Assembly (NCBI RefSeq): GCF_942548115.1
Contig: NZ_OW824151.1
Span: 1,922,001-1,986,000 of the forward strand
Direction of reading: 5' to 3'
From: Aeromicrobium sp. Leaf245
GTDB taxonomy: Bacteria; Actinomycetota; Actinomycetes; Propionibacteriales; Nocardioidaceae
DNA length: 64,000 nt
Positions 16,046-25,173 of the stretch are shown one piece after another; positions within the stretch are counted from its first letter, which is position 1; every line of letters begins with the position of its first letter. The position numbers and the translations under genes were made by a program. Below the pieces are notes generated by a model. That model was not told the origin of the DNA, made no database searches, and saw only the letters and a program-made list of their open reading frames with translations.

Positions 16046-16531
16046 ATGTCGATCGAGACCGCCCGCGCCCACCTCGCCCGCTTCGGTCGAGGCGACGACG
16101 TCGTGGAGACGTCGGGGTCCAGCGCCACCGTCGAGCTCGCTGCCGCCGAGCTGGGTGTCGAGCCGGCACGGATCGCGAAGACGTTGGGCTTCTACGGAGC
16201 CGAGCCGGGCACGAGCATCCTCGTGGTGGCGGCCGGCGACGCCCGGGTCGACAACGCGGCGTTCAAGGCCGCCTTCGGCATCAAGGCGCGCATGCTGAAG
16301 CCCGACGACGTCGAGGCCCTCACCGGGCACGCCATCGGCGGTGTGTGCCCGTTCGCCAACCCCGACGTCGCCGCCGTGCACCTCGACGCCTCACTACGGC
16401 GCTTCGCGTCGGTGTTCCCGGCCGTCGGCAACGCCGCGTCGGCCGTGGAGCTGACGCCAGACGAGCTCGAGGTCGTGGCCGAGCCGGTGGGCTGGGTCCA
16501 GGTCACGAAGGACCCCGCGCCGGCGTCCTGA
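16046..16531 (+). CDS. YbaK/EbsC-family aminoacyl-tRNA deacylase
   Basis: 161 residues. Probably hydrolyses mischarged tRNA in trans (YbaK/ProX-type editing). K45 in RIAKTLGFY is the conserved functional lysine, and GHAIGGVCPFA is the family glycine-rich loop. TACGAT (16033-16038) ends 7 bases before this ATG. That makes the ATG at 16046, not the one three codons earlier, the likely leaderless start. The in-frame ATG at 16037 overlaps the -10 box. Confidence 0.88.
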   Translation: MSIETARAHLARFGRGDDVVETSGSSATVELAAAELGVEPARIAKTLGFYGAEPGTSILVVAAGDARVDNAAFKAAFGIKARMLKPDDVEALTGHAIGGVCPFANPDVAAVHLDASLRRFASVFPAVGNAASAVELTPDELEVVAEPVGWVQVTKDPAPAS

Positions 16532-16535
16532 CACC

Positions 16536-16570
16536 TTCGGGTCGATCGACGGAGCCAGGACCGACCCGAA
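16536..16570. terminator. Hairpin between convergent genes
   Basis: The arms 16536-16543 (TTCGGGTC) and 16563-16570 (GACCCGAA) are exact reverse complements, with a smaller GTCGATCGAC palindrome overlapping the left arm. It lies between the YbaK gene and the minus-strand gene ending at 16596. Confidence 0.5.
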
Positions 16571-16595
16571 CGCGTCAGGACGCGCGCGGGCGCGC

Positions 16596-16799
16596 TCAGG
16601 TGGTCTCGGCGGTGCCGAGGGGGTCGAGCCGGGTCCAGCCGCGGTCGGTGTGGCGCTCGAGCCGGAGCCCGCGCCCCTCGCCCGCGGACGGGCCCTCGAA
16701 GGGGTGGCTGGAGCGCCAGGCCACGGCAGCCTGGTCGTGCTCCAGGGATCGCTCGGCGACGACGTCGCCGTCCTCGGTGGTCAGTCGGTAGTCGGCCAT
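16596..16799 (-). CDS. Small hypothetical protein
   Basis: 67 residues beginning MADYRLTTEDGDVVAER. The amphipathic, charged composition and family-like opening (a short beta hairpin with an acidic turn) suggest a small cytoplasmic protein. No motif is recognised. The ATG at 16799 is preferred over a frame extension of five residues. It is downstream of the lipoprotein gene on the same strand. Confidence 0.5.
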   Translation of the reverse strand: MADYRLTTEDGDVVAERSLEHDQAAVAWRSSHPFEGPSAGEGRGLRLERHTDRGWTRLDPLGTAETT

Positions 16800-16818
16800 G
16801 GGTCCACCGTGCACCGGA

Positions 16819-17211
16819 TCACTCGCCCGTGCACTCCGCGTAGGCCTTGCCGTACTCCTCGGTGTCCTGCACGGGCGACGCGGTCGGCGCCTCGATCTGC
16901 TCGCCCGGACGGCCGTAGAGCTCGTCGTCGAACACGATGAGCGGCGGCCCGTCGACGCAGTCCGTCACCTCCTGGACCCCGGCCTCCCCGTCGGCGACGC
17001 AGAGGTCGTAGTCGGCCGGGAGGTCGTCCCCGGCCTTCCAGACGCTGGAGCAGTCCGGACCCGTGGGCACGGGCGACGCGCTGGCACTCGCTCCGTCGGA
17101 GCCGCGTGGCTGGTCCGAGGGACCGGAGCCGCCCGAGGGCTCGTCCGACCCTCCGGACGTGCAGCCGGCGGCGAGGACGGCGAGGAGCAGGATGCTGGCA
17201 AGACGACGCAT
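16819..17211 (-). CDS. Hypothetical lipoprotein
   Basis: 130 residues. The signal peptide MRRLASILLLAVLAAGC ends in a lipobox (LAAGC), so the Cys at 17 is the likely lipidation site. A Gly/Ser/Asp-rich linker precedes a domain with four Cys, probably two disulfides. TAGCCT (17218-17223, complement) lies 6 bases before the ATG, indicating a leaderless transcript. The function is unknown to me. Confidence 0.75.
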   Translation of the reverse strand: MRRLASILLLAVLAAGCTSGGSDEPSGGSGPSDQPRGSDGASASASPVPTGPDCSSVWKAGDDLPADYDLCVADGEAGVQEVTDCVDGPPLIVFDDELYGRPGEQIEAPTASPVQDTEEYGKAYAECTGE

Positions 17212-17264
17212 CCCTCGAGGCTAGGCCATCTCGCGCAGGGTCTTCTCGCTCTGGGCCATCGAGG

Positions 17265-17864
17265 TCAGGACGAGCGCCGTCCGAAGAGCAGGGCGAAGCG
17301 CGGCACGCGCATGGAGACCACGGGCCTGCGCCCGGAGAGCAGGCCGAGCACGCCGTCGAAGGTCCACGAGGCACGCACCAGCTGGGCGCTCACCCGCCCG
17401 CGCACCGGCGTGACGACCGACCGCCCGGCGCGGGCCTGGGCGATGCGGAAGCCGAGCGGCCAGCGTCCGGGGAGCGCCCGGGTGCGCTCGACGGTGGCTG
17501 ACGCCAGGCCGAGGCCCTCGTGCCGCCGGCCCGGCTCCACGCGGAACTCGGCGAGGTCCTTCGGGATGGCCCACAGCGCCCGGCCACCGTCGCGGGACGC
17601 CTCGCTGTCGACCCAGATCCACGGGATCCACACGCGGAACCTCAGCCCACGGCGCACCAGCACCGTCGCCATGATCTCGTCGTAGGTGAGCGGGCTGGGC
17701 TCCTCGTACCGGAAGAACGCCGCCGTCACGACCGCCCGGCCGCGGAGGGTGACGATCGTCGTGCCCGGCGGCGGGGCGGGCAGGTCGGCGGCCGGCACGA
17801 GGAACACCGACGCCAGGGCCTGGCCGTGCAGGTCCCACGGCTCCGGGGGGTAGGTCACGTCCAT
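17265..17864 (-). CDS. Acetoacetate decarboxylase-like protein
   Basis: 199 residues of the ADC superfamily. YPPEPWDLHG at the N-terminus, a SPLTYDEI block and WVDSEASRDGGRALWAIPK-type residues are family landmarks. Members include acetoacetate decarboxylase and enzymes with altered catalytic lysines; I could not place a catalytic Lys pair with confidence, so the reaction is open. It overlaps the monooxygenase stop by 10 bases and belongs to the same TetR-led operon, probably acting on a keto product. Confidence 0.75.
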   Translation of the reverse strand: MDVTYPPEPWDLHGQALASVFLVPAADLPAPPPGTTIVTLRGRAVVTAAFFRYEEPSPLTYDEIMATVLVRRGLRFRVWIPWIWVDSEASRDGGRALWAIPKDLAEFRVEPGRRHEGLGLASATVERTRALPGRWPLGFRIAQARAGRSVVTPVRGRVSAQLVRASWTFDGVLGLLSGRRPVVSMRVPRFALLFGRRSS

Positions 17865-19276
17865 GCGAAGTCCTCCGGCTCCACGGTCCGCACGCGCCGG
17901 TGGTACGGGTAGGTCGACCCCGGCCAGTTCGACGTGATCCGGCCCGACGGATGGCGGTACCAGCTGTCGCAGCTGCCCCACACGGAGGACTCGAGCCGTT
18001 CCTGGACCTGCTGGTCGTACTCGGCCTCGACCTCGGGGCGCACGTCGACCGCCTCGTAGCCACCGGCCTCCATGCGGTCGAGCACCTGGCGCATGTGTCG
18101 GGCCTGCGCCTCGAGCATGTAGATGATCGAGCCGCCACCGAGGTTGGTGTTGGGCCCGTAGGAGACGAACAGGTTGGGGAACCCCGGCACGTACATCCCG
18201 AGGTGGGCGTGGGCCCCGTCGGTCCAGCGCTCGGCCAGAGGCTCGCCCCCGGCGCCGCGCACGTCGATCGAGCTCAGGAAGTCCTGCGAGTCGAATCCCG
18301 TGCCGTAGATGATCACGTCGACCTCGTGCACGGTGCCGTCGGCGGTCTCGACGCCCTGGGGGAGGACCCGCACGATGCGATCGGCCACGACGTCGACGTG
18401 GTCTCGCTCGAGGGTCGGGTAGAAGTTGTTGGAGAACAGGATCCGCTTGCACCCGATCGGGTAGTCGGGCGTCAGCAGCTCGCGCAGGCGGGCGTCCTGC
18501 ACCTGGCGGCGCAGGTGCGCGAGTGCTGCCTTCTGCTCGACCTTGCCGACCAGGCTGCCCTCGTCGAGGCCGCGTGAGAACTGCTCGCCGAACGTCCACC
18601 AGAGCGGGCGCTCCAGGCGGATGCCCGGTCGCCACCAGCGGGGGAGCGGGCCGTCGGGCTTGGGCAGGATGTAGTTCGCCGAGCGCTGGAAGAGCGTGAG
18701 GTGGGCGGCGTCCTCGGCGACGTGGGGCACGTACTGGATCGCGCTCGCGCCCACGCCCACGGCAGCGACGCGCTTGCCCGCCAGGTCGACGTCGTGGTCC
18801 CAGCGAGCCGAGTGGAACCAGTCGCCGGCGAAGTCCTCGAGGCCCGGCAGGGCCGGCAGGCGCGGCTCCGAGAGCTGGCCGACGGCGCTCACGAGCACGT
18901 CGACCCGCTCGACGACCCCGTCGGCGAAGCCGACGTCCCAGGCCTGCTCGTCCTGCTGCCAGTGGGCCGAGACCACCTCGCGGCCCAGCTGGACGCGGGG
19001 CGTGATGCCGTACTCGTCGGCGACCCGGTGCAGGTACTCCCGGATCTCCGGCTGCAGCGCGTACCGCTTCGACCACTGCGTGTTGACGGCGAACGAGTAG
19101 GAGTACAGGGGTGACGGGACGTCGCACCCGGCACCGGGGTAGGTGTTGTCGCGCCACACCCCTCCGATGTCGTCGCCACGCTCCCAGAGGCGGACGTCGT
19201 GGTGGCCGTGCGAGAGCAGCTCCGCTGCCACCGCGATGCCGCCGAAGCCGGAGCCGATGATGCCGACGGATGTCAT
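17855..19276 (-). CDS. Flavin-dependent monooxygenase, Baeyer-Villiger type
   Basis: 473 residues. The N-terminal FAD fold (GIIGSGFGG, residues 5-13) is followed by the Baeyer-Villiger fingerprint FxGxxxHxxxWD, seen as FAGDWFHSARWD, and the second dinucleotide fold VGVGASAIQ. It would insert oxygen into a ketone using NADPH and O2. ATGA overlap with the TetR gene upstream and a 10-base overlap with the ADC-like gene downstream make a tight three-gene operon. The substrate is not readable; a cyclic or steroid-like ketone is suggested by the divergent GMC oxidase. Confidence 0.85.
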   Translation of the reverse strand: MTSVGIIGSGFGGIAVAAELLSHGHHDVRLWERGDDIGGVWRDNTYPGAGCDVPSPLYSYSFAVNTQWSKRYALQPEIREYLHRVADEYGITPRVQLGREVVSAHWQQDEQAWDVGFADGVVERVDVLVSAVGQLSEPRLPALPGLEDFAGDWFHSARWDHDVDLAGKRVAAVGVGASAIQYVPHVAEDAAHLTLFQRSANYILPKPDGPLPRWWRPGIRLERPLWWTFGEQFSRGLDEGSLVGKVEQKAALAHLRRQVQDARLRELLTPDYPIGCKRILFSNNFYPTLERDHVDVVADRIVRVLPQGVETADGTVHEVDVIIYGTGFDSQDFLSSIDVRGAGGEPLAERWTDGAHAHLGMYVPGFPNLFVSYGPNTNLGGGSIIYMLEAQARHMRQVLDRMEAGGYEAVDVRPEVEAEYDQQVQERLESSVWGSCDSWYRHPSGRITSNWPGSTYPYHRRVRTVEPEDFAWT

Positions 19277-19851
19277 GACGCCTCCAGGACGTGGACGAGG
19301 TGGATGGTGAGCAGGGCGAGGACGTCCTCGCGGGCCAGGGTCCCGCGCTGCAGCCACTCGCGGCACAGTGCCTTCACGTAGGCGGCCGAGGCCCTGAGGC
19401 GTGCGCGCAGGTCGGGGGAGTCGGGCAGACCCACGGCGTCGAGCACCAGTCGTGCCGCGCGGTCGTCGGCCTCGTCCACGATCCGCTGCAGGTCGGACTC
19501 GCCGCTGAGCTCGGCCGCGCCCGCCGCGGCCACCCAGGCCTGGCCGTAGGTCTGGGCGGCGTCGAGGATCCAGTCCATCGTCACGCGCACGCGTTCCTCG
19601 AGCGGCAGGTGCAGGAGGTCGGGCAGCTCGCTGGCCGGCATGAGCAGCGAGTCGCGCATGACGGCGAGGAAGATCTCGCGCTTGGAGCCGAAGTAGTGGT
19701 GCAGGAGCCCGCGGGTGACCCCCGCCGCGCGAGCGAGCTCGGCGAGCGAGACGTCGTCGTAGGATCGCTCGGCATACAGCGATCGCGCGGCCTCGACGAT
19801 CTGGCGTCGCCGGGCGTCGGGCTCGAGCCGGGTGCGGTTGAGGGCGTTCAC
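19273..19851 (-). CDS. TetR-family transcriptional regulator
   Basis: 192 residues from GTG 19851; a TTG at 19878 in the same frame is the alternative. The N-terminal helix-turn-helix is clear: RRQIVEAARSLYAER, then VSLAELARAAGVTRGLLHHYF. It is first in the operon with the monooxygenase and ADC-like genes and divergent from the GMC oxidase, so it probably represses both directions. GTTCAC-N7-GTGAAC (19846-19864) spans its start and is a candidate operator. Confidence 0.88.
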   Translation of the reverse strand: MNALNRTRLEPDARRRQIVEAARSLYAERSYDDVSLAELARAAGVTRGLLHHYFGSKREIFLAVMRDSLLMPASELPDLLHLPLEERVRVTMDWILDAAQTYGQAWVAAAGAAELSGESDLQRIVDEADDRAARLVLDAVGLPDSPDLRARLRASAAYVKALCREWLQRGTLAREDVLALLTIHLVHVLEAS

Positions 19852-19871
19852 GGGACGAGTGAACAACGCTA

Positions 19872-19900
19872 TTGGCAAAGTGTCAACAAGCGGGTACGGT
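19872..19900 (+). promoter_or_regulatory. Promoter of the GMC oxidase gene
   Basis: -35 TTGGCA (19872-19877), a 17-base spacer and -10 TACGGT (19895-19900), with the ATG at 19908, 7 bases later. Transcription would start at or next to the ATG, giving a leaderless message. The -35 lies beside the presumed TetR operator. Confidence 0.75.
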
Positions 19901-19907
19901 GCGGGAC

Positions 19908-21617
19908 ATGAAGCACTACGACGTCGTGGTGGTGGGTTCGGGGTTCGGCGGCAGCGTCAGCGCCCTGCGACTCACCGAGAAGGGGTACTCGGTCGCCGTC
20001 ATGGAGGCCGGTCGACGGTTCGCCGACGACGAGCTGCCCGAGACCTCCTGGCGCCTGAGGCGCTACCTCTGGGCGCCGTGGGCCCGGTGCTTCGGCATCA
20101 TGCGCATCACGCCCCTGAAGGACGTCCTGATCGCCAGCGGTGCCGGCGTCGGCGGCGGTTCCCTGGTGTACGCCAACACGCTGTACCAGCCGCTCGACGG
20201 CTTCTACGACGACCCGCAGTGGGCGCACGTCACCGACTGGCGCGACGAGCTGGCCCCGCACTACGACCAGGCCAAGCGGATGCTCGGCGTGGCCACGTAC
20301 CCCGGCCACACGCTGCCCGACCGGCTCATGGCCGAGGTGGCCCAGGAGCTCGGCGTCGGCGACACCGTGCACGCGGCCGACGTCGGCGTCCTCTTCGGCG
20401 ACCGGCCCGGCGAGGACGTCGGCGATCCGTACTTCGGGGGCGCGGGACCGAGCCGCCGCACCTGCACCGAGTGCGGCGCCTGCATGACCGGGTGCCGCCG
20501 CAACGCCAAGAACACGCTCGTCAAGAACTACCTGTACCTCGCGGAGAGCGCCGGCGCCGAGGTCCACCCCCTGACGACCGTCACCGACGTGCGGCCGCGG
20601 ACCGGTGGCGGGTACGAGGTGCGCACCCGGCGGACGGGCAACCGACTGCGCCGACGTCGCTTCAGCGCCGACCACGTGGTCTTCGCCGGCAACGCGCTCA
20701 ACACCCAGGACCTGCTGCACCGCCTGCGTCGACGGTCGTTGCCGCACCTCTCCGACCGCGTCGGCGAGCTCAGCCGCACCAACTCCGAGGCCGTCCTCTC
20801 GGCCCGCGCGAGCGCCAAGGACGCCGACGTCACCCCGGGCATCGCGATCACCTCGTCGTTCCACCCCGACGCCGTGACCCACGTGGAGCCGGTGCGCTAC
20901 GGCCGTGGCTCCGGGGCCCTCAGCCTGATGAACATGGCGCTGGCCGACCACCGAGGCGGGGGATCGCAGCTGCGCAAGGTGCTGCGCGGCTACCGCGGCC
21001 TCGGCCTGCGACGGTCGCTCCGCCTGCACGACCCGCGCCGCTGGGCCGAGCAGTCGATCGTCGTGCTGGTCATGCAGTCGCTCGACAACTCCGTCACCAC
21101 GTTCCTGAAGCGCGGCCCGTTCGGGCTGCGCATGACCAGCCGTCAGGGCAAGGGCGAGCCCAACCCGTCGCGGATCCCCGTGGCCGACCACGTGGCGCGC
21201 GAGCTCGCCGACAAGCTCGACGGCGTGCCGGGCGGCTCCTTCGGCGAGCTGGTCGGCATCCCGCTCACCGCCCACTTCATCGGCGGGTGTGCGATCGGCA
21301 CGTCGCCCGAGGAGGGGGTCATCGATCCCTACCAGCGGCTCTACGGCCACGACGGCCTCCACGTCGCCGACGGGTCCGCCATCAGTGCCAACCTCGGCGT
21401 CAACCCGTCGCTCACCATCACCGCCCAGGCCGAGCGCGCGATGTCGTTCTGGCCCAACAAGGGCGAGCCCGACCCGCGTCCAGCGCTGGGTGAGCCGTAC
21501 GAGCGCATCGACGCGGTCGCGCCACGGTCCCCGGTCGTGCCCGACGACGCCCCGGGTGCCCTGGTGCTCCCGATGCCGACCGTCAGGCCGGGCGCCCGCG
21601 CGCAGGTCGAGGCCTGA
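19908..21617 (+). CDS. GMC-family oxidoreductase, cholesterol-oxidase-like
   Basis: 569 residues. FAD fold VVVGSGFGGSVSALRL (residues 7-22) and the GMC segment GAGVGGGSLVYANTLY. A ferredoxin-like Cys motif (CTECGACMTGCRRNAKNT, around residue 185) is typical of the actinobacterial ChoD-like branch. The C-terminal GGCAIGTSPEEGVID and HVADGSAISANLGVNPSLT are family-typical. It oxidises an alcohol, possibly a sterol or other terpenoid; the true substrate is unproven. It is divergent from the TetR/BVMO/ADC operon. Confidence 0.85.
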   Translation: MKHYDVVVVGSGFGGSVSALRLTEKGYSVAVMEAGRRFADDELPETSWRLRRYLWAPWARCFGIMRITPLKDVLIASGAGVGGGSLVYANTLYQPLDGFYDDPQWAHVTDWRDELAPHYDQAKRMLGVATYPGHTLPDRLMAEVAQELGVGDTVHAADVGVLFGDRPGEDVGDPYFGGAGPSRRTCTECGACMTGCRRNAKNTLVKNYLYLAESAGAEVHPLTTVTDVRPRTGGGYEVRTRRTGNRLRRRRFSADHVVFAGNALNTQDLLHRLRRRSLPHLSDRVGELSRTNSEAVLSARASAKDADVTPGIAITSSFHPDAVTHVEPVRYGRGSGALSLMNMALADHRGGGSQLRKVLRGYRGLGLRRSLRLHDPRRWAEQSIVVLVMQSLDNSVTTFLKRGPFGLRMTSRQGKGEPNPSRIPVADHVARELADKLDGVPGGSFGELVGIPLTAHFIGGCAIGTSPEEGVIDPYQRLYGHDGLHVADGSAISANLGVNPSLTITAQAERAMSFWPNKGEPDPRPALGEPYERIDAVAPRSPVVPDDAPGALVLPMPTVRPGARAQVEA

Positions 21618-21626
21618 ACCGACGCG

Positions 21627-22085
21627 TCAGTCCGGGACGCCCCACGAGTAGGTCTGCTTGACCAGCTTGAGGTACATGAAGGTCTCGGTGCTCATCACGT
21701 CCTCGCGGGACCGGATCTTCTCCGACAGCACCGTCAGCAGGTGCTCGTCGCTCTCGCACACCAGCTCGAGGATGAGGTCGAACGAGCCGGCCGTGATGAC
21801 GACGTAGTCGACCTCCGGGATCTCGGCCAGGGCGTCGGCGAGGGGCTCGAGCGGACCGTTGGCCCGGATGGCGATCATGGCCTCGCGGGCGAAGCCGAGC
21901 TGCATCGGGTCGGTGACCGCGACGATGTTGATGACGCCGGCCTCGGTGAGCTTCTGCACGCGTTGGCGCACCGCTGCCTCCGACAGGCCGACCTCCTTGC
22001 CGATCGCGGCGTAGGACATGCGGCCGTCGGCCTGGAGCAGCGCGATGATGCGCTTGGCGACCTGGTCGAGCGCGGGTGCGGTCAT
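21627..22085 (-). CDS. Lrp/AsnC-family transcriptional regulator
   Basis: 152 residues. An N-terminal winged helix (RMSYAAIGKEVGLSEAAVRQRV) and a C-terminal ligand-binding RAM domain. Start 22085 is chosen because it overlaps the aminotransferase stop (ATGA); an ATG six codons earlier is possible. It is co-translated with the class III aminotransferase and probably senses the amino acid or amine handled by that enzyme and the divergent permease. Confidence 0.9.
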   Translation of the reverse strand: MTAPALDQVAKRIIALLQADGRMSYAAIGKEVGLSEAAVRQRVQKLTEAGVINIVAVTDPMQLGFAREAMIAIRANGPLEPLADALAEIPEVDYVVITAGSFDLILELVCESDEHLLTVLSEKIRSREDVMSTETFMYLKLVKQTYSWGVPD

Positions 22086-23467
22086 GCGGAGATCTTCGCC
22101 CATGCCTCACCGAGCACGGAACGCAGCACCTGTTCGATCTCGTCGAACTGGGCCTGGTCGGCGACCAGCGGCGGCGCGAGCTGCACCACCGGGTCGCCAC
22201 GGTCGTCGGCGCGGCAGTAGAGACCGGCGTCGAGCAGCGCCGTGGACAGGAACCCGCGCAGCAGACGGTCGCACTCCTCGGGCGTGAAGGTCTCCTTGGT
22301 GGTCTTGTCCTTCACCAGCTCGATGCCGTAGAAGAACCCGTCCCCGCGGACGTCGCCCACGATCGGCAGGTCGAGCAGGGACTCGAGCGTCCCGCGGAAC
22401 GCACCCTCGGTCGCTCGCACGTGCTCGAGCAGCCCGTCCCGCTCGAAGAGGTCGAGGTTGGCCATCGCGACGGCGCACGACACGGGGTGGCCGCCGAAGG
22501 TGTACCCGTGGGCGAAGCTCGTGCCCGTGCGCAGGAACGGCTCGGCCAGGCGGTCGCTCACGATCGTCGCGCCGAGCGGCGAGTAGCCGGACGTCAGCCC
22601 CTTCGCGCACGTGATCATGTCGGGCACGTAGTCGTACCGCTCGGCGCCGAACGTGGTGCCGAGCCGGCCGAAGGCGCAGATCACCTCGTCGGAGACGAGG
22701 AGCACGTCGTGCGCGTCGCAGATCTCGCGCACCCGCTGGAAGTAGCCGGGTGGGGGTGGGAAGCACCCGCCGGCGTTCTGCACCGGCTCCAGGAACACCG
22801 CAGCGACGGTGTCGGGTCCCTCGGCCTCGATGGCGACCTCGATCTGGTCGGCGGCCCAGCGTCCGAACGCCTCCAGGTCGTCCTCGTGCACCGGGGCCCG
22901 GTAGTGGTTGGTGTTCGGGACGCGGAAGGTCGACGGCACGAGGGGCTCGAACTGCTGCTTCAGCGTCGGCAGGCCGGTGATGGAGAGCGCACCGTGCGTC
23001 GTGCCGTGGTAGGCGATCGACCGGCTGATCACCTTGTGCTTGAGCGGCTTGCCCACGAGCTTGAAGTAGTTCTTGGCCAGCTTCCACGCGGTCTCGACGG
23101 CCTCGCCGCCCCCGCTGGAGAAGAACACGCGGTTGAGGTCCCCGGGGGCGAGCGCCGCCAGGCGCTCGGCCAGGTCGATCGCGGTGGGGTGGGCGTAGGA
23201 CCAGAGCGGGAAGAACGCGAGCTCCTGGGCCTGCCGGGCCGCGGCCTCGGCCAGCTCGCGGCGCCCGTGCCCGGCCTGCACCACGAACAGCCCGGCCAGG
23301 CCGTCGAGGTAGCGACGGCCGCGGTCGTCCCAGACGTAGCAGCCCTCGCCGCGGGTGATCACCGGGACGTCGGCACCGTCGGGGGACCTCAGGGGAGCGA
23401 AGTGCATCCACAGGTGGTCCTTGGCGGCCTTCTGACGTCGAGCGGCCTCGGGGTCGAGTGGGGTCAT
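22082..23467 (-). CDS. Class III (PLP) aminotransferase
   Basis: 461 residues. The PLP lysine lies in MITCAKGLTSGYSPLGA (about residue 285), with the upstream SDEVICAFGR motif and the SGGGEAVE phosphate-binding loop. The family covers omega-amino acid, diamine and beta-alanine/GABA-type aminotransferases. GGAGGA lies 3-8 bases before the ATG. Linked to an Lrp regulator, a divergent APC permease and a saccharopine-dehydrogenase-like gene, it is most likely catabolic for an amine or amino acid such as putrescine or lysine; that is inference. Confidence 0.88.
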   Translation of the reverse strand: MTPLDPEAARRQKAAKDHLWMHFAPLRSPDGADVPVITRGEGCYVWDDRGRRYLDGLAGLFVVQAGHGRRELAEAAARQAQELAFFPLWSYAHPTAIDLAERLAALAPGDLNRVFFSSGGGEAVETAWKLAKNYFKLVGKPLKHKVISRSIAYHGTTHGALSITGLPTLKQQFEPLVPSTFRVPNTNHYRAPVHEDDLEAFGRWAADQIEVAIEAEGPDTVAAVFLEPVQNAGGCFPPPPGYFQRVREICDAHDVLLVSDEVICAFGRLGTTFGAERYDYVPDMITCAKGLTSGYSPLGATIVSDRLAEPFLRTGTSFAHGYTFGGHPVSCAVAMANLDLFERDGLLEHVRATEGAFRGTLESLLDLPIVGDVRGDGFFYGIELVKDKTTKETFTPEECDRLLRGFLSTALLDAGLYCRADDRGDPVVQLAPPLVADQAQFDEIEQVLRSVLGEAWAKISA

Positions 23468-23618
23468 GGTTCCTCCGATCACCTGTGAGTATTCGCGACG
23501 GATTGCGTCGAGTGCAAGGGTCCTCGCATCTGATTGCGTAACGATCGTGTGACGACTCTTGCGGATTCCGTTGGCGAGGTGCAGAGTTCGGTCATCGTCG
23601 GCGGAGCAGAGGAGCGTC
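23468..23618. promoter_or_regulatory. Divergent control region, aminotransferase/permease
   Basis: A 151-base, relatively AT-rich gap between divergent genes. GATTGCGT occurs twice (23501-23508 and 23532-23539). On the minus strand AATACT near 23487-23492 is a plausible -10 for the aminotransferase. It is the natural place for Lrp binding. Confidence 0.45.
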
Positions 23619-25172
23619 ATGTCTGAGGTCGAGGGAACCGGGCCGGGCAGCACGACCACGGCAGGCAAGAAGGGTCTGAAGGCCAACGCGATCGGGTTCT
23701 GGGAGGGCCTCTCGATCGGGCTCGACGCCACGGCGCCGGCCTACTCGATCGCCGCGGTCCTCGGCTCGATGGTGGTCGTGGCCGGCATCCATGCGCCCGC
23801 GGTGATCTGGCTGTCGTTCGTGCCGATGTTCCTCATCGCCGGCGCGTTCCTCTACATGAACCGCGCCGACACGGACTGTGGAACCACGTTCTCCTGGGTC
23901 ACGCGGGCGATGGGGCCCTGGATCGGCTGGATCGGCGGCTGGGCCGTCTTCACCACCGGCGTCCTCGTGATCGGCTCCCTCGCCGACGTGGCCGCGCGCT
24001 ACCTGTTCGTCATGGTCGGCGCCGACGACCTCGCCGCGAACCGCACCGTCGTCATCACCGTGGCCGTCGTGATCGTGCTGGTCATGACGTGGCTCTGTGT
24101 CCGGGGGACCGAGGCGTCGGCCAAGTTCCAGGTCTGGCTCGTCTTCGCCCAGGTCGGTGCACTGCTGCTGTTCGTCCTCGTGGCGGTCGTGCGTCTGTTC
24201 ATGGGCAACCTGCCCGCCGGGGCGACCAACCCCGACTGGAGCTGGCTCAGCCCGTCGGGCCTGACCTCCGACCAGCTGGTCAGCGGGCTGCTCATCGGCG
24301 TGTTCATCTACTGGGGCTGGGAGAGCGCGGTCAACCTCTCGGAGGAGTCCGAGGACGGTGACACCGCTCCCGGCCGGGCCGGGATCTGGAGCACGGTGAT
24401 CCTGGTGGTCACGTACCTCGGGGTCGGCATCGTCACCATCGCCGCCGGTGGCGTGGACTTCGTGACCGGCTACGACGACGACGACGCCCTGTTCGGCGCC
24501 ATCGGGGACCTGGTGCTCGGGCCGTTCGCGTTCATCCTCCTGCTCTCGATCATCACCTCGGGCATCGCGTCCACCCAGACGACGATCCTGCCCGCGTCCC
24601 GCGTCTCCTTGTCGATGGCGAGCGCCGGGGCGTTCCCGAGGATCTTCTCGCGCATCCACCCGAGCTACGGCACGCCGTCGTTCAGCACGTGGTTCATCGG
24701 CGGCGTCGCGATCCTCTGGTACGTCGGCGCGAGCGCGGTGAGCGACAACTTCCTGTTCGACTCGATCTCGGCGCTCTCGCTCATGATCGCCTTCTACTAC
24801 GCCCTCACCGGCGTGGCGTGCGCGATCTACTGGCGACGCCGCCTGTTCACGTCGGTCAAGGCGTTCCTGCTCATCGGGGTCGGCCCGCTGGTGGGTGCCG
24901 CGACGCTCTTCTACCTGCTGTTCGAGTCGGTGCGCTCCCTGGCCGACCCCGAGGCGTCCTACAGCGGCACCTCGGTGCTGGGCGTGGGTCTGCCGCTCGC
25001 GATCGCCGTGTTCTTCCTCGGACTCGGTCTCGTGCTCATGCTCGTGTGGCGGTTCACGGTGGGCGCGGCGTTCTTCAGCCGCAAGGGCTTCGAGACGGTC
25101 TCGGACGCGGTGGCCCTCGCTGCTCTGGGACCGACGCGCCCGGGCGCGGCGCTGCCCAAGGACGGGGAGTGA
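23619..25172 (+). CDS. APC-family amino acid/amine permease
   Basis: 517 residues with about 12 transmembrane segments. The N-terminal AIGFWEGLSIGLDATAPAYS and the WGWESAVNLSEE motif in the middle match amino acid-polyamine-organocation transporters. GAGGAG lies shortly before the ATG at 23619. The gene after it starts 1 base beyond the stop. Together with the divergent aminotransferase it suggests uptake followed by transamination of one substrate. Confidence 0.88.
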   Translation: MSEVEGTGPGSTTTAGKKGLKANAIGFWEGLSIGLDATAPAYSIAAVLGSMVVVAGIHAPAVIWLSFVPMFLIAGAFLYMNRADTDCGTTFSWVTRAMGPWIGWIGGWAVFTTGVLVIGSLADVAARYLFVMVGADDLAANRTVVITVAVVIVLVMTWLCVRGTEASAKFQVWLVFAQVGALLLFVLVAVVRLFMGNLPAGATNPDWSWLSPSGLTSDQLVSGLLIGVFIYWGWESAVNLSEESEDGDTAPGRAGIWSTVILVVTYLGVGIVTIAAGGVDFVTGYDDDDALFGAIGDLVLGPFAFILLLSIITSGIASTQTTILPASRVSLSMASAGAFPRIFSRIHPSYGTPSFSTWFIGGVAILWYVGASAVSDNFLFDSISALSLMIAFYYALTGVACAIYWRRRLFTSVKAFLLIGVGPLVGAATLFYLLFESVRSLADPEASYSGTSVLGVGLPLAIAVFFLGLGLVLMLVWRFTVGAAFFSRKGFETVSDAVALAALGPTRPGAALPKDGE

Positions 25173-25173
25173 C

